64,000 nt of DNA from assembly GCF_037101375.1 (NCBI RefSeq), contig NZ_AP029019.1, positions 1,860,001 to 1,924,000 of the forward strand, given 5' to 3'. Below are positions 1-9,151 of the stretch, piece after piece (position 1 is the first letter of the stretch; each line of letters starts with the position of its first letter). A model generated the notes under the pieces. The model had not been told where the DNA came from, ran no database searches, and was given only the letters and a program-made list of their open reading frames with translations. The position numbers were made by a program, and so were the translations under genes. The DNA is from Acidovorax sp. DW039. Lineage in GTDB: Bacteria; Pseudomonadota; Gammaproteobacteria; Burkholderiales; Burkholderiaceae_C.

Positions 1-617
1 GCCAGCGAGCCAATGAGCAGACCCACATAGGCAAACAGCACGCTGCCCAGCCAGGCGCGCCCCGCCATGGCCAGTGCCCCGGCTTTGGCGCCCAGGTAGC
101 TGGCGATAAAGCGCTGGATTTCAGCCGCTCCTTCTGGAAGGTGCGCCGCCATGTCCGCAGGCAGCTTGAGGCGCAATTCCAGCACCGTGCGCGCCATGTA
201 GTTCAGCAGCTCGCGGTATTGCTGGGGTGCATCGACCAGATAGCCGCGGGAGTGCGTGAGCCCTATGGCCAACAGAGCCAGAGGCATCAGCATCACGATG
301 GCGGCTGCGGTTACCTCGGCGGCGCGTGGGGTGGTGCGCTGCCCTCCTGCGGGTCGCTTCAAGCGGTGCAGCGCCCCGGTGATCCACCCTGTCAGTGCAC
401 GGGTGAGCAAGAAACCCAGGCAAACGCACAACAACCCGGGCAGCAGTCCCCGCCACATCACCAGCAGCAACGTGGCCGCTACCAGCAAATAGCTGGCCAG
501 CACCACCCCTGAGAGCGGTGCCCAGCGAAGCGAAGGGGAGGGGGCCGGTGGTGGCGGGTAGCTGGTGAGTGCCGTCGATGGCTCAGGAGGCAGTGCGGGG
601 GGCTGGTGCTGCGCCAT
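1..617 (-). CDS. AI-2E family (PerM-type) transporter, N-terminal part, cut by window edge
   Basis: Reading leftward from an ATG at 617 the frame stays open to base 1, giving about 205 residues with no stop, so the 3' end lies outside the window. After a proline-rich cytoplasmic start of about 30 residues there are two strongly hydrophobic segments (roughly residues 34-55 and 58-75), a basic stretch, a third hydrophobic segment (about 103-122), then a soluble part and another hydrophobic start near the edge. This pattern, and the position directly downstream of purM on the same strand (18 bp gap), fits the AI-2E/PerM family of eight-helix permeases. Members export varied substrates or act as ion antiporters; the substrate here cannot be told. 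Family assignment is by architecture and neighbourhood. Confidence 0.72.
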   Translation of the reverse strand, partial: MAQHQPPALPPEPSTALTSYPPPPAPSPSLRWAPLSGVVLASYLLVAATLLLVMWRGLLPGLLCVCLGFLLTRALTGWITGALHRLKRPAGGQRTTPRAAEVTAAAIVMLMPLALLAIGLTHSRGYLVDAPQQYRELLNYMARTVLELRLKLPADMAAHLPEGAAEIQRFIASYLGAKAGALAMAGRAWLGSVLFAYVGLLIGSL

Positions 618-635
618 GCGAGGGTGGGCTCAAAC

Positions 636-1688
636 TCAGGCTACGACGACTGCGGCGCCTTCGCCGCGTGGCGCGATCACGCCGATGGTGTAGACCTGCT
701 CGCCTGCAGCGCGCAGGGTGGCGGCTGTCGCTTCAGCGTTGGCTGCGTCCACCACCACCACCATGCCGATGCCGTTGTTGAACGTGCGGTTCATCTCGAT
801 ATCGTCGATGCCTGCGGTTTTCTGCAACCAGGCAAACAGCTCGGTCTGTGGCCAGCTGCCCTTCTTGAGGTGGGCGGCAGTGCCTTCGGGCAGCACGCGG
901 GGAATGTTCTCCAGCAGGCCGCCACCGGTGATGTGTGCCAGTGCCTTGATGGGGTGAGCGGCCAGCGCGGCCAGCACGTTCTTCACATACAGGCGGGTGG
1001 GCTCCATGATGGCTTGCTTGAAAGGCTTGCCGTCCAGTGTGGCGGGCACGGTGCCTGCGGACTCTGCACGTTCGATGCACTTGCGCACCAGACTGAAGCC
1101 GTTGGAATGCACGCCATGGCTGGCCAAGCCCAGCACCACATCGCCGGGTTGTACGTTCTGGCCGGTCAGGATCTTGGATTTTTCGACCGCGCCCACGGCA
1201 AAACCGGCCAGATCGTATTCGCCCGCAGGGTACATGCCGGGCATTTCAGCCGTTTCGCCACCAATCAGGGCGCAGCCGCTCAGCTCGCAGCCCTTGGCGA
1301 TACCGCCCACCACCGCTGCGGCAGTGTCCACGTCCAGCTTGCCGCAGGCAAAGTAGTCGAGGAAGAAGAGGGGCTCGGCACCTTGCACCAGCACATCGTT
1401 CACGCTCATGGCCACCAGGTCGATGCCCACGGTGTCGTGCATGTTCCATTCAAACGCCAGCTTGAGCTTGGTGCCCACGCCGTCGGTGCCGCTCACCAGC
1501 ACGGGTTCCTTGTAGCGCTTGGGCACTTCAAATAGGGCACCAAAGCCGCCAATGCCTGCCAGCACGCCTTCGCGCATGGTTTTCTTGGCCAGGGGCTTGA
1601 TGCGCTCGACGAGTGCGTCGCCAGCGTCGATGTCAACGCCAGCGTCTTTGTAGGACAGGGGGGTAGGGGTAGCGGCAGAGTTGCTCAT
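636..1688 (-). CDS. purM: Phosphoribosylformylglycinamidine cyclo-ligase (AIR synthase)
   Basis: PurM closes FGAM to 5-aminoimidazole ribotide using ATP, the fifth step of de novo purine synthesis. The product is 350 residues, the normal length. It starts [20 protein letters not shown] and carries the family's glycine-rich motif [14 protein letters not shown] (about residues 65-78) and GGETAEMPG further on. An upstream extension of 80 residues is possible in frame but is not conserved in character, so the ATG at 1688 is chosen. It is probably cotranscribed with the permease gene downstream and is divergent from hda. Confidence 0.97.
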   Translation of the reverse strand: MSNSAATPTPLSYKDAGVDIDAGDALVERIKPLAKKTMREGVLAGIGGFGALFEVPKRYKEPVLVSGTDGVGTKLKLAFEWNMHDTVGIDLVAMSVNDVLVQGAEPLFFLDYFACGKLDVDTAAAVVGGIAKGCELSGCALIGGETAEMPGMYPAGEYDLAGFAVGAVEKSKILTGQNVQPGDVVLGLASHGVHSNGFSLVRKCIERAESAGTVPATLDGKPFKQAIMEPTRLYVKNVLAALAAHPIKALAHITGGGLLENIPRVLPEGTAAHLKKGSWPQTELFAWLQKTAGIDDIEMNRTFNNGIGMVVVVDAANAEATAATLRAAGEQVYTIGVIAPRGEGAAVVVA

Positions 1689-1884
1689 GGCGGGGATGGC
1701 ACGGACCAGCGTGCGCAGCAGACTAAAATTTGCGCAGATTTTACGGGGTGTGAGCGGCCCGCTCGCTGGCTTCCCTTTCGCACCGTCCTGTTTTCTCCCT
1801 GTTCCCTTTCTGTTCTTCTCTGGAGCCCATGCAGTTCTACGCCCTTTTTCTTCGCTCCAGTGCGTTTGCCGGCAGGCTGCAGCC

Positions 1885-2583
1885 ATGAAGCAGCTGGCGC
1901 TGGATATCGGCCTGGCCACCGGGCCCACGCTGTCGAGTTTTTACGCGGGCCCCAACGAGGCGGCTCTGCAGCATCTGCGCCTGTGGGCCGGTGAAGGCAG
2001 CAGCCAGAGCACCCGCTCGCCTGTGCCCACCTACCTGTGGGGTGAGCCCGGCAGTGGCAAGACCCACTTGCTCAAGGCCGTGTGCGAAGCCTTGCATCAG
2101 CAAGGTGCCAGCGTGGGCTGGATGGACGCTTCCGTTGCCAACCCGCCCGACTTTGATGAGCGCTGGGCGGCTGTTGTGATGGACGAAGTGCATCTTTACA
2201 ACACTGCCCAGCAGGCCAGTGCCTTCAACTGGTTTGTGAATGCGATCAACCCCGCCACGGGCGGACAGCGCTGGGTATTGGCCGCTGGCGACTTGCCACC
2301 CGCTGATCTGCCCCTGCGCGACGACCTGCGTAGCCGCATGGGCTGGGGCCATGTGTTTCAGCTGCAGTTGCTGGACGAAACCGCGCGGCGGGCCGTGCTG
2401 CGGCAAGAGGCCGATGCGCGGGGCGTGTTCCTGGGCGACGAGGTGATGGATTTCATGCTCAAGCGGTTTTCGCGCGATCTGGGCAGCCTGATGCAGCTGC
2501 TGGACCAGCTCGATGCCTTTGCACTGCGCACCCAGCGGGCCATCACCATCCCGCTGCTCAAGGCCATGCTTGAGTCTGAATGA
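1885..2583 (+). CDS. hda: DnaA regulatory inactivator Hda
   Basis: Hda is an AAA+ protein that binds the DNA-loaded sliding clamp and stimulates ATP hydrolysis by DnaA, preventing over-initiation of replication. The 232-residue product starts with QLALDI right after the initiator Met, which matches the N-terminal clamp-binding motif of Hda. A Walker A loop, [10 protein letters not shown], follows at about residues 52-61 and a Walker B, VVMDEVHL, at about 95-102. There is no C-terminal DNA-binding domain IV as in DnaA, so this is Hda rather than DnaA. The ATG at 1885 is chosen because it places the clamp motif at the very N-terminus. Confidence 0.93.
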   Translation: MKQLALDIGLATGPTLSSFYAGPNEAALQHLRLWAGEGSSQSTRSPVPTYLWGEPGSGKTHLLKAVCEALHQQGASVGWMDASVANPPDFDERWAAVVMDEVHLYNTAQQASAFNWFVNAINPATGGQRWVLAAGDLPPADLPLRDDLRSRMGWGHVFQLQLLDETARRAVLRQEADARGVFLGDEVMDFMLKRFSRDLGSLMQLLDQLDAFALRTQRAITIPLLKAMLESE

Positions 2584-2610
2584 CGGCGACTGATCTTCTG
2601 CATTGCAGCA

Positions 2611-2633
2611 ACGGGCATGTCGCATGCCCGTTT
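2611..2633 (+). terminator. Hairpin after hda, possible terminator
   Basis: A perfect 9-bp stem (ACGGGCATG with CATGCCCGT) and a 3-base loop lies 28 bp after the hda stop, followed only by TTTG. The short T-run makes it a weak terminator; it could equally be an mRNA-end stabiliser before the HAD gene. Confidence 0.45.
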
Positions 2634-2681
2634 GCCATGCCTTGATCCCCATGCCTTGACCCTATTGCATCTTCCTCATCC

Positions 2682-3413
2682 ATGACTGATACCCGCACCC
2701 ATCGCCCCCGGCTGGCCCTGTTCGATCTGGACCACACTCTGCTGCCGCTGGACTCTGACTACGAGTGGGGCGAGTTCACCATTCGCATCGGCTGGAATGA
2801 CCCCGTGGAGTTTGCGCGCCGCAACGACGAGTTCTACGCGCACTACCAGGCGGGCACCCTCAATGTGCAAGACTACGTGCGCTTTGCCACCGAGGCTGTG
2901 CGCCAGCGCGGCCCCGATGCGGCTGCCGCAGCGCACGCGCAGTTCATGCGCGAGGTGATCGAGCCTGCCATTCGCCCCCAGGCGCTGGACCTGATTCGCC
3001 AGCACCAGTTGGCGGGAGACCAGGTGGTCATCGTCACGGCCACCAATGAGTTTGTGACCCGTCCCATTGCCAAGGCACTGGGCGTGCAGGAGCTGCTGGC
3101 TGTGCAGCTGGCCCGCGATGCCAACGGCTGGTACACCGGTGAGATCGATGGCATCCCGACCATGCGCCAGGGCAAGGTGCTGCGCATGGACCAGTGGCTG
3201 GCAGACCGTAAACTCGGCTGGGCGGATGTGGAGAGCACGTTCTACAGCGATTCCATGAACGACGTGCCCTTGCTGGAAAAAGTCAACCATCCAGTGGCCA
3301 CCAACCCCGACGCCCGGCTGCGCGCGCTGGCGCAAGAGCGCGGCTGGCGCATACTGGACCTTTTTGTGGCCGACGCCAGCAGCACCGCCCCTGCGCAAGC
3401 CACCGCACCCTGA
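2682..3413 (+). CDS. HAD-IB family phosphatase (SerB-like)
   Basis: This 243-residue protein has the haloacid dehalogenase fold. Motif I is FDLDHTLL (about residues 14-21) with the nucleophile and acid Asp pair, motif II is the TAT in VIVTATNEF, and motif III/IV is YSDSMNDVPLL near residue 190. The helical cap between motifs I and II is of the IB type, as in phosphoserine phosphatase. Members at this locus are annotated as HAD hydrolases or histidinol-phosphatase/SerB-like enzymes; the substrate is not determinable from sequence. It lies between hda and pcnB on the same strand. Confidence 0.88.
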   Translation: MTDTRTHRPRLALFDLDHTLLPLDSDYEWGEFTIRIGWNDPVEFARRNDEFYAHYQAGTLNVQDYVRFATEAVRQRGPDAAAAAHAQFMREVIEPAIRPQALDLIRQHQLAGDQVVIVTATNEFVTRPIAKALGVQELLAVQLARDANGWYTGEIDGIPTMRQGKVLRMDQWLADRKLGWADVESTFYSDSMNDVPLLEKVNHPVATNPDARLRALAQERGWRILDLFVADASSTAPAQATAP

Positions 3414-3452
3414 GCTGCGCCCCGTGCCAGTCCACCTGTTTACTGCATATCC

Positions 3453-5069
3453 ATGATCAAGAAGTTCATCGACAAATTGCTGGGCAAGTCCACGCCCGGC
3501 ACCTCTGGCGGCAAGCCCCATTTCGGCAAGCGCGAAGAGGTACCCGCATCGGTCCACGGCATCAACCCGGACCTGGTGGACCGGCGGGCGGCCGATGTGG
3601 TGCACACCCTCAAGGACGCGGGGTATGAGGCATACATCGTGGGCGGTGCGGTGCGCGATTTGTTGCTGGGCTTGCGCCCCAAAGACTTTGACGTGGCCAC
3701 CAACGCCACGCCGGAGCAGGTCAAGGCGCTGTTTCGCCGCGCTTTCATCATTGGCAAGCGCTTTCGCATCGTGCATGTGGTGCACGGGCGCGGTCGTGAG
3801 CATGAAGTGATCGAGGTCTCCACCTTCCGTGCCTACCTCGACAACTCGGCGGCAGGGCAGGTGAGTGGCAACGAAAAGACCAGCAAGGCACAGCTGTCGG
3901 GCATGCAGCATGCCGTGGACGCCAGTGGCCGTGTGCTGCGCGACAACGTCTGGGGCCCGCAGGATGAAGACGCCACCCGCCGCGACTTCACTGTCAACGC
4001 CATGTACTACGACCCGGAAACCCAGGTGGTGGTGGACTACCACAAGGGCATTCAGGACGCGAAGAAGAAAACCCTGCGCATGATTGGCGACCCCGCCACG
4101 CGCTACCGCGAAGACCCGGTCCGCATCATCCGCGCCGTGCGCTTTGCTGCCAAGCTGAGCCAGTTGGGCTTTACCCTGGAGGTCAAGACGGCGGCTCCGC
4201 TGGTGCAATCGCAGACATTGCTGGCCGATGTGCCCCAGAGCCGCATGTTTGACGAGATGCTCAAGCTGCTGCAAACAGGCCATGCCATTGCCACCATCGA
4301 GCAGCTGCGCAAGCTGGGCCTGGCCAAAGGCATCTACCCCCTGCTGGATGTGGCGGTGGAACGCGCCGACACCCCCTTTGTGAAGGCCGCCCTGATCGAC
4401 ACCGACCGCCGTGTCCAGGAAGGCAAGCCCGTGGCCCCCAGCTTCCTGCTGGCCTGTGTGCTGTGGGAAGACGTGCGCAAGGGCTGGGAAGACCGCCTGG
4501 CCCGCCGTGACCACCCCCTGCCCGCGCTGCAGGAATCCATTGACGAGGTGTTTGACCGCCGCATTGGCGATGTGTCGGGGCGCGGCAAGCTGGCTGCCGA
4601 CATGCGCGAAATCTGGGTCATGCAGCCCCGCTTTGAAAAGCGCGTGGGCAATACGCCCTTTGGCATGGTGATCCAGCCCCGCTTCCGCGCTGGCTTCGAC
4701 TTTCTGCGCCTGCGTGCCGACATTGGCGAGGTAGAGGAAGCCTTGGCCGAGTGGTGGCAGGACTTTCAGACCGCAGACGATGAGCGCCGCGAAGACCTGC
4801 TGGAACAGGCCCGCGAAGAGCAGCGCGCGCGTCAGAAGGCGCAACAGCAGGCCCAGCAAGCCAACGTGCGTCGTGTTCCCAAAAAGGCCGCTGCAGCGGG
4901 TTCTTCCGCCTCTTCTGCATCCACTGCACCAACGGATTCGGATACCGCCCCAGACGCCGAGCCAGGCATGGACCCCGCAGCCCCCAAAAAGCGTCGCCGC
5001 CGTCGCCGCAAGCCCGCCGGGGCAGGCGGTGCAGGGGGAGAAGCACCGGGTATGGCTTCGGATGCCTGA
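3453..5069 (+). CDS. pcnB: Poly(A) polymerase I
   Basis: PcnB adds 3' poly(A) tails to RNA, promoting decay. The 538-residue protein has the class II nucleotidyltransferase head with GGAVRDLLLG (about residues 64-73) and the catalytic DFDVAT just after it. The arginine-rich RNA-binding region follows (YREDPVRIIRAVRFAAKL, about 217-234). The C-terminus is a long low-complexity tail rich in Ala/Pro with a run of Lys/Arg (KKRRRRRRKP), as in beta- and gammaproteobacterial poly(A) polymerases but absent from CCA-adding enzymes. That tail and the genetic link with folK (8-bp overlap) support PcnB over a tRNA nucleotidyltransferase. Confidence 0.96.
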   Translation: MIKKFIDKLLGKSTPGTSGGKPHFGKREEVPASVHGINPDLVDRRAADVVHTLKDAGYEAYIVGGAVRDLLLGLRPKDFDVATNATPEQVKALFRRAFIIGKRFRIVHVVHGRGREHEVIEVSTFRAYLDNSAAGQVSGNEKTSKAQLSGMQHAVDASGRVLRDNVWGPQDEDATRRDFTVNAMYYDPETQVVVDYHKGIQDAKKKTLRMIGDPATRYREDPVRIIRAVRFAAKLSQLGFTLEVKTAAPLVQSQTLLADVPQSRMFDEMLKLLQTGHAIATIEQLRKLGLAKGIYPLLDVAVERADTPFVKAALIDTDRRVQEGKPVAPSFLLACVLWEDVRKGWEDRLARRDHPLPALQESIDEVFDRRIGDVSGRGKLAADMREIWVMQPRFEKRVGNTPFGMVIQPRFRAGFDFLRLRADIGEVEEALAEWWQDFQTADDERREDLLEQAREEQRARQKAQQQAQQANVRRVPKKAAAAGSSASSASTAPTDSDTAPDAEPGMDPAAPKKRRRRRRKPAGAGGAGGEAPGMASDA

Positions 5070-5565
5070 TTCCGCCATGGCTCCCATGGCAACCCAAGCT
5101 GCACACGTGGCGTATATCGGCCTCGGGGCCAATCTGGGAGACGCCCCCGCTGCCTTACGCGCTGCCCTGCAGGCCTTGGCAGCATTGCCGGGCACCCGGC
5201 TGCAGCAATGCTCCGCGCTGTACCGCAGCGCCCCGGTAGACGCCACCGGCCCTGATTTCTACAACGCCGTGGCAGCGCTGCACACCAGCCTGCCCCCGCA
5301 TGAACTGCTTGCAGCCCTGCAATCCATCGAAGCCGCGGCAGGGCGCGAACGCCCTTACCGTAACGCCCCACGCACGCTGGATCTGGACATCCTGCTCTTC
5401 GATGGCTTTGCCATCGACACCCCTACGCTGACCGTGCCCCACCCCCGCATGCACGAGCGGGCCTTTGTGCTGCTGCCGCTGGCAGAAATTGCACCCGCCG
5501 AAGTGCGCGACGAGTGGCTGCAGGCCGTGCGCGACCAGCGCATTGAGCGTCTGGAAACCGTCTGA
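5062..5565 (+). CDS. folK: 2-amino-4-hydroxy-6-hydroxymethyldihydropteridine pyrophosphokinase
   Basis: FolK transfers pyrophosphate from ATP to hydroxymethyl-dihydropterin in folate synthesis. The 167-residue protein shows the family start VAYIGLGANLGD (about residues 14-25) and the HPPK signature with RTLDLDILLFDG (about 103-114), which holds the metal-binding Asp pair, followed by PHPRMHERAFVL. The ATG at 5062 overlaps the pcnB stop by 8 bp, implying translational coupling; a second in-frame Met five codons on (5077) is also possible. Confidence 0.96.
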   Translation: MPDSAMAPMATQAAHVAYIGLGANLGDAPAALRAALQALAALPGTRLQQCSALYRSAPVDATGPDFYNAVAALHTSLPPHELLAALQSIEAAAGRERPYRNAPRTLDLDILLFDGFAIDTPTLTVPHPRMHERAFVLLPLAEIAPAEVRDEWLQAVRDQRIERLETV

Positions 5566-5996
5566 GGCCATAGCGGGCCCTGTCACCTTGCGGGCGGGTG
5601 AAGACGCTTTCGCGAACTCTCCTGGTTTTGCTATTGAATTAATAGCTGCCTGCGCTTATTCCATAAGCGCCAGGGGTTAAATGTCTTGTTGACTGCGCAC
5701 CTTGCATTCTCATGAGAAGGGCCTGTAGTTCGTTTCTTTCCGTGATGATCTGAGGCTGTGCCTGGGCGGTTGAGGGTGGGGTGATGGCCGTGCGTTGGAT
5801 GGCGCTGTTGCCATGTGCGCCTTGCACAGGGTGCTTCGTGACCACGCGCCGGAGGTTGACAACTTGTCCACTGCAAGAGGGCGAAAGGGCGCGAGGAGGG
5901 CCTTATATTGCGATGGGCGCCAGGCTTGGGGCAGTCATGACTGCGCCACTGAGCTGCTGGATGCTGAGCGAAAACGAATTACGAACAGGAGTGCCG
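5566..5996. other. 431-bp gap between folK and the orphan pair
   Basis: It contains one copy of the dispersed palindromic repeat (5631-5684). The rest shows no convincing gene. A TTGACA hexamer at 5856 has no matching -10 at proper spacing, and TATATT at 5904 is too far downstream. A clear AGGAG at 5987-5991 belongs to the next gene. Confidence 0.6.
5631..5684. repeat. Dispersed palindromic repeat, copy 1
   Basis: Contains TAGCTGCCTGCGCTT, a short centre and AAGCGCCAGGGG. The left arm matches the other copies closely, while the right arm has decayed after AAGCGC. It sits downstream of folK and could act as its terminator or mRNA end. Confidence 0.75.
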
Positions 5997-6782
5997 ATGG
6001 ATTGGACGAGGGAGCAGCTGTGGAACCGCATGGACGCCCTGGATGCATTCGACTGGTGCGAGCCGCAGCAATATGCAGCGCTGCGCGCCCTGTTTTTTGA
6101 TGGTGTGCTGTGGCAGGGACAAGAGGGAGAGTATCCCCCCACCTGGATGACATGCCGAGAACTCTTCTTTCACCCCGTGCAAACGCCTGAGCAATGGGCA
6201 CACATTGTGAATCTGCGTTCGACTTACACCGACGGGGACGGGGTCACCCGCACGAGTGAATCGACGGCGGCAAGTTACCGCGCCGAGGCGTTGTCACATT
6301 TGCTGTGCAGAGACTTCCAGTACTGCGGCATGAACGTTGCCCAGCAGCTGGAGATGCTGGAGTGGCTGGGGTGGATGCAGGAAAGCCCTTCCTGTGTGGC
6401 GTTGGAAGCGTGGGTGAGCGATATCAACTTCTGGTTGAACCCCCAGCCGCGCAACAGTTGGGTACTGGATGAGTGTGACGACAGCCGCCATGCCCACGCA
6501 CTGCCCTGGCTGTACCACATGCTGGAAAAGGCTCCGCTGGTGATGCAGGGTCGCTGGCTGGCCTCTACCGAGAAAGGCTGGTGCTACGAGATCTTTCCGC
6601 GCACCTTTCTCCAATCGCTGCAATCACTGATGCGCAGGGCCGATAAAGGCAAGGTTCCCCATCGGCCAGACCTGAACCGACAGCATCGTCTGGACTTCCT
6701 GCAACAACTGCGCGATGACCTGGTGGCTGGCAAAGGCGGGACGGTGTTGCAGCAGGTCTGGGCGATGACCCGACAGCCCTGA
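5997..6782 (+). CDS. Protein of unknown function, first of an orphan pair
   Basis: This 261-residue protein was not recognised. It is soluble in appearance, with no signal peptide or membrane segment, and unusually rich in Trp (WTREQLW, WLGWMQE, WAMTRQP). It contains several Cys residues without a clear metal-binding spacing, and is mildly acidic in the middle with a basic C-terminal third. The start at 5997 is chosen because AGGAG at 5987-5991 lies 5 bases before it; in-frame Met codons further upstream lack such a site. Only 20 bp separate it from the next gene, so the two are probably cotranscribed. Flanking genes are a folate enzyme and a Bug receptor, neither suggesting a role. Confidence 0.7.
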   Translation: MDWTREQLWNRMDALDAFDWCEPQQYAALRALFFDGVLWQGQEGEYPPTWMTCRELFFHPVQTPEQWAHIVNLRSTYTDGDGVTRTSESTAASYRAEALSHLLCRDFQYCGMNVAQQLEMLEWLGWMQESPSCVALEAWVSDINFWLNPQPRNSWVLDECDDSRHAHALPWLYHMLEKAPLVMQGRWLASTEKGWCYEIFPRTFLQSLQSLMRRADKGKVPHRPDLNRQHRLDFLQQLRDDLVAGKGGTVLQQVWAMTRQP

Positions 6783-6802
6783 TCAGAGGGCAAAGGATTT
6801 CA

Positions 6803-7945
6803 ATGACCACTACGTCCCAAACCGTCGCCGCCATCCTCAAAAAAGCTGGCATCACTTTCCGGCCCCTGCCCAAAGACTGGGGCAACTCCCACCTAGGCCA
6901 GATCTTCCATCACATGATTCCCGAGCGGATCTGCGAGTTCGACCCGAAGTGCATCGCTGAGGCGGCCAACTACGTGGGAGTGCTTCAGGCGTTCGCGCAG
7001 GCCACCCAGGGAGAGTTTGTGCCCGAGAGCCTGCGTGCCGAGGGGAGCGTCGGCGGCAAAGTGGTGCTGGAGTTCATGCATGCCGGAAAGGCCATTCGCT
7101 TCAAGTTCACGCAGCAAGGCCGGTGGGTGGCCGACGACTTTTACGAGCAACTGCGCAAGTTCTGCAGGAAACACCTCAGCGGTAGCTACCTGAGCGTGGG
7201 CACGGATTGGGCCATGGAGGTCTACTTGCCGCACAAGGTCATTGCGCAGATCCAAAAAAAGACGCGCACTTTTGATAGCGTCGAAGCGGTGGTGCAATTC
7301 GTGGTGGAAGGCGCATCCCCGAGCGACATGTTCACAGCATGGGAGAGTCTGCCCTGGCAGTTGAAGGCGGGTTACACCCGGGACGGAGACAGCCTGATGA
7401 CGGCGCTGCTCAAGTCTGAGGCGGACACGGACCGATGCCTGAGTGCCTACGAGACGCATGAGACTCCTTTACTGCCTAGTCGCTATGGCGAATCACCCCT
7501 GGAATTGGCGCAGCGCCTCCGGGGCGTGAATCCGCGACACCTGATTGGAGAGCCCAGCGCTACCCTGGGCTACGCCGAAATCCGCCAGAAGTGGAGCCAG
7601 CGGCTCTGGCATAGCTACCGCCCCGAGTACATGCGCATCGTCGATGCGCTGGAGGCGGACCTGTCATCCATGCGCTTCTCCGAATCTGGCAACTTGTACG
7701 GCATCGTCATGTGCCACGCGCCGCTGCTGGACTGCGGGACGGAAGTCGCGGAAGTGCATTACCACGAATACAACCCCGCGTACACGCTGAATTTGCTCAC
7801 CCTGGGGCCTGGAGGCGGTGCCTTGTATCTGCAACTGCCCCTGGATCAGGTCGAGACGGTGATCGACCTGCTGCGCCGGTATTGCCGCCGCACATTGTGG
7901 ACAACGCCCGGCCAAGATGGCGCATGGCTGGTTGTCCCAAAATAG
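6803..7945 (+). CDS. Protein of unknown function, second of an orphan pair
   Basis: This 380-residue protein was not recognised. The first 190 residues form one soluble, mixed alpha/beta region with a basic segment around FYEQLRKFCRKHL. The centre has a helical stretch ending GESPLELAQRL (about residues 229-239), which loosely resembles an ankyrin-type repeat turn, but one unit is not enough to call it. The C-terminal third is again mixed, with a hydrophobic YTLNLLTLGPGGGALYLQL segment too polar to be a membrane helix. No signal peptide. It follows the previous unknown gene by 20 bp on the same strand, and the pair looks like a small accessory cassette. Confidence 0.7.
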   Translation: MTTTSQTVAAILKKAGITFRPLPKDWGNSHLGQIFHHMIPERICEFDPKCIAEAANYVGVLQAFAQATQGEFVPESLRAEGSVGGKVVLEFMHAGKAIRFKFTQQGRWVADDFYEQLRKFCRKHLSGSYLSVGTDWAMEVYLPHKVIAQIQKKTRTFDSVEAVVQFVVEGASPSDMFTAWESLPWQLKAGYTRDGDSLMTALLKSEADTDRCLSAYETHETPLLPSRYGESPLELAQRLRGVNPRHLIGEPSATLGYAEIRQKWSQRLWHSYRPEYMRIVDALEADLSSMRFSESGNLYGIVMCHAPLLDCGTEVAEVHYHEYNPAYTLNLLTLGPGGGALYLQLPLDQVETVIDLLRRYCRRTLWTTPGQDGAWLVVPK

Positions 7946-8098
7946 CCTGCTGCCCCTGGCGCAAGACCAACGCGTCAAGCGCTGGTGGATGTGGGGCAGC
8001 TGGTCTTGGCGGCTCGTATCCGTCTGATGGTTGCTATACGAAAGATAGCGAAGATCGCTTTCTCTGAATGCGTCAGCGGATGGTGTGGCTTGCGGTTC

Positions 8099-9076
8099 TT
8101 AATCCACTTTCGCGCCAGACAGCTTGACCACCTGCTGGTATTTGGCGCGCTCTGCAGCCATGAAGCTTTCAAACTGCTGGGGCGTGGTGGCCACGGGTTC
8201 GGCCAGCAGCGCCGCAAAACGGGTTTTGGTCTCGGGGGCTTGCAGGGCGGCCACAAAAGCCTTGTTCAGGCGGTCGATCACGGGTTTGGGGGTGCCCTTG
8301 GGCGCCACCAGGCCCCACCATGTGTCGATGGAAAAGCCCTTGAACGTCTGTGCCATGGGAGGCACCCCTGGCAATGCGGGGGATGCTTCCAGCGATGTGA
8401 CTGCCAGTGCCTTGAGCTTGCCTGACCGGATGTTGGGCGCTGCGGCGGCCAGATTGTCGATGTTGAAGTCCACCTCGCCCGCCAGCAGCGCCAGCTGCGC
8501 GGGGTTGGCACCCCGGTAGGGAATGTGCAGCGCAAAGATGCCTGCCTGCTGCTTGAACATTTCGCCCGCCAGATGCCCGGCACTGCCGTTGCCGCCGCTG
8601 CCGTAGTTGAGCTTGGCGGGGTTGGCCTTGGCGTAGGCAATCAGGTCCGCCAGGTTGTGGATCTTGAGCTGCTCAGCCTTGGCTGCGTTCATCACCAGCA
8701 CATTGGGAACACGCACCATCTGCGTGATGGCGGTGAAGTCCTTGGCGGCATCAAAAGGCATGCGGGCGTAAAGCCATGGGTTGACTGCATGCGTGGCCGT
8801 GGCCGCGATACCGATGGTCAGGCCGTCGGGTGCCGCCTTGGCAATGGCGTCAGCACCAATGTTGCCGCCAGCACCGCCCTTGTTGTCGATAATGACCGTG
8901 CCCAGCGAATCGCGCACGCGCTCGGCCAGTGCACGGGCGGTCACGTCGATAGGGCCCCCGGGTGCGTAGGGCACGATGAGGCGGATGGGCTGGCCGGGAT
9001 CCTGTGCTTGCGCTGCGGGATGAAGGAGCGCAGCGGCTGCCGCTGCGCTGGCAAGAAGAAGGTGTCTGCGGTTCAT
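8099..9076 (-). CDS. Bug-family periplasmic substrate-binding protein
   Basis: A 325-residue exported protein of the tripartite tricarboxylate transporter (TctC/Bug) receptor family, very abundant in Burkholderiales. The N-terminus is a signal peptide ending in AAQAQ (about residue 25). Then comes the family hallmark IRLIVPYAPGGPIDVTAR (about 31-48), where the loop binds the carboxylate of the ligand, and later DNKGGAGGNIGADAIAKA. No cognate permease genes (tctAB) are nearby, which is normal for this receptor family. The ligand is unknown. The adjacent gene upstream is a ferredoxin reductase with its own terminator, so this gene is probably expressed separately. Confidence 0.93.
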   Translation of the reverse strand: MNRRHLLLASAAAAAALLHPAAQAQDPGQPIRLIVPYAPGGPIDVTARALAERVRDSLGTVIIDNKGGAGGNIGADAIAKAAPDGLTIGIAATATHAVNPWLYARMPFDAAKDFTAITQMVRVPNVLVMNAAKAEQLKIHNLADLIAYAKANPAKLNYGSGGNGSAGHLAGEMFKQQAGIFALHIPYRGANPAQLALLAGEVDFNIDNLAAAAPNIRSGKLKALAVTSLEASPALPGVPPMAQTFKGFSIDTWWGLVAPKGTPKPVIDRLNKAFVAALQAPETKTRFAALLAEPVATTPQQFESFMAAERAKYQQVVKLSGAKVD

Positions 9077-9092
9077 AGTGCTCCCATTGTGC

Positions 9093-9128
9093 AGAAAAAT
9101 GGCTTGCGCCCTCTGCGCAGGCGCAAGC
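9093..9128 (-). terminator. Rho-independent terminator of the ferredoxin-reductase gene
   Basis: Read on the minus strand, a perfect 9-bp stem (GCTTGCGCC with GGCGCAAGC) is followed by CATTTTTC. It lies 24 bp beyond the stop of the reductase gene and just before the Bug gene start. Confidence 0.75.
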
Positions 9129-9151
9129 GGCAGCTACTCGCTCACAAAGTG

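Noticed and set aside
2676..5246. An 856-codon open frame on the minus strand
   Set aside because: It is the shadow of the HAD, pcnB and folK genes on the other strand; the protein is low in sense (His/Gln/Gly-rich) and matches no family. High GC content makes such frames common.
5856..5909. A promoter made of TTGACA (5856) and TATATT (5904)
   Set aside because: The spacing is 42 bp, far from the 16-18 bp needed.
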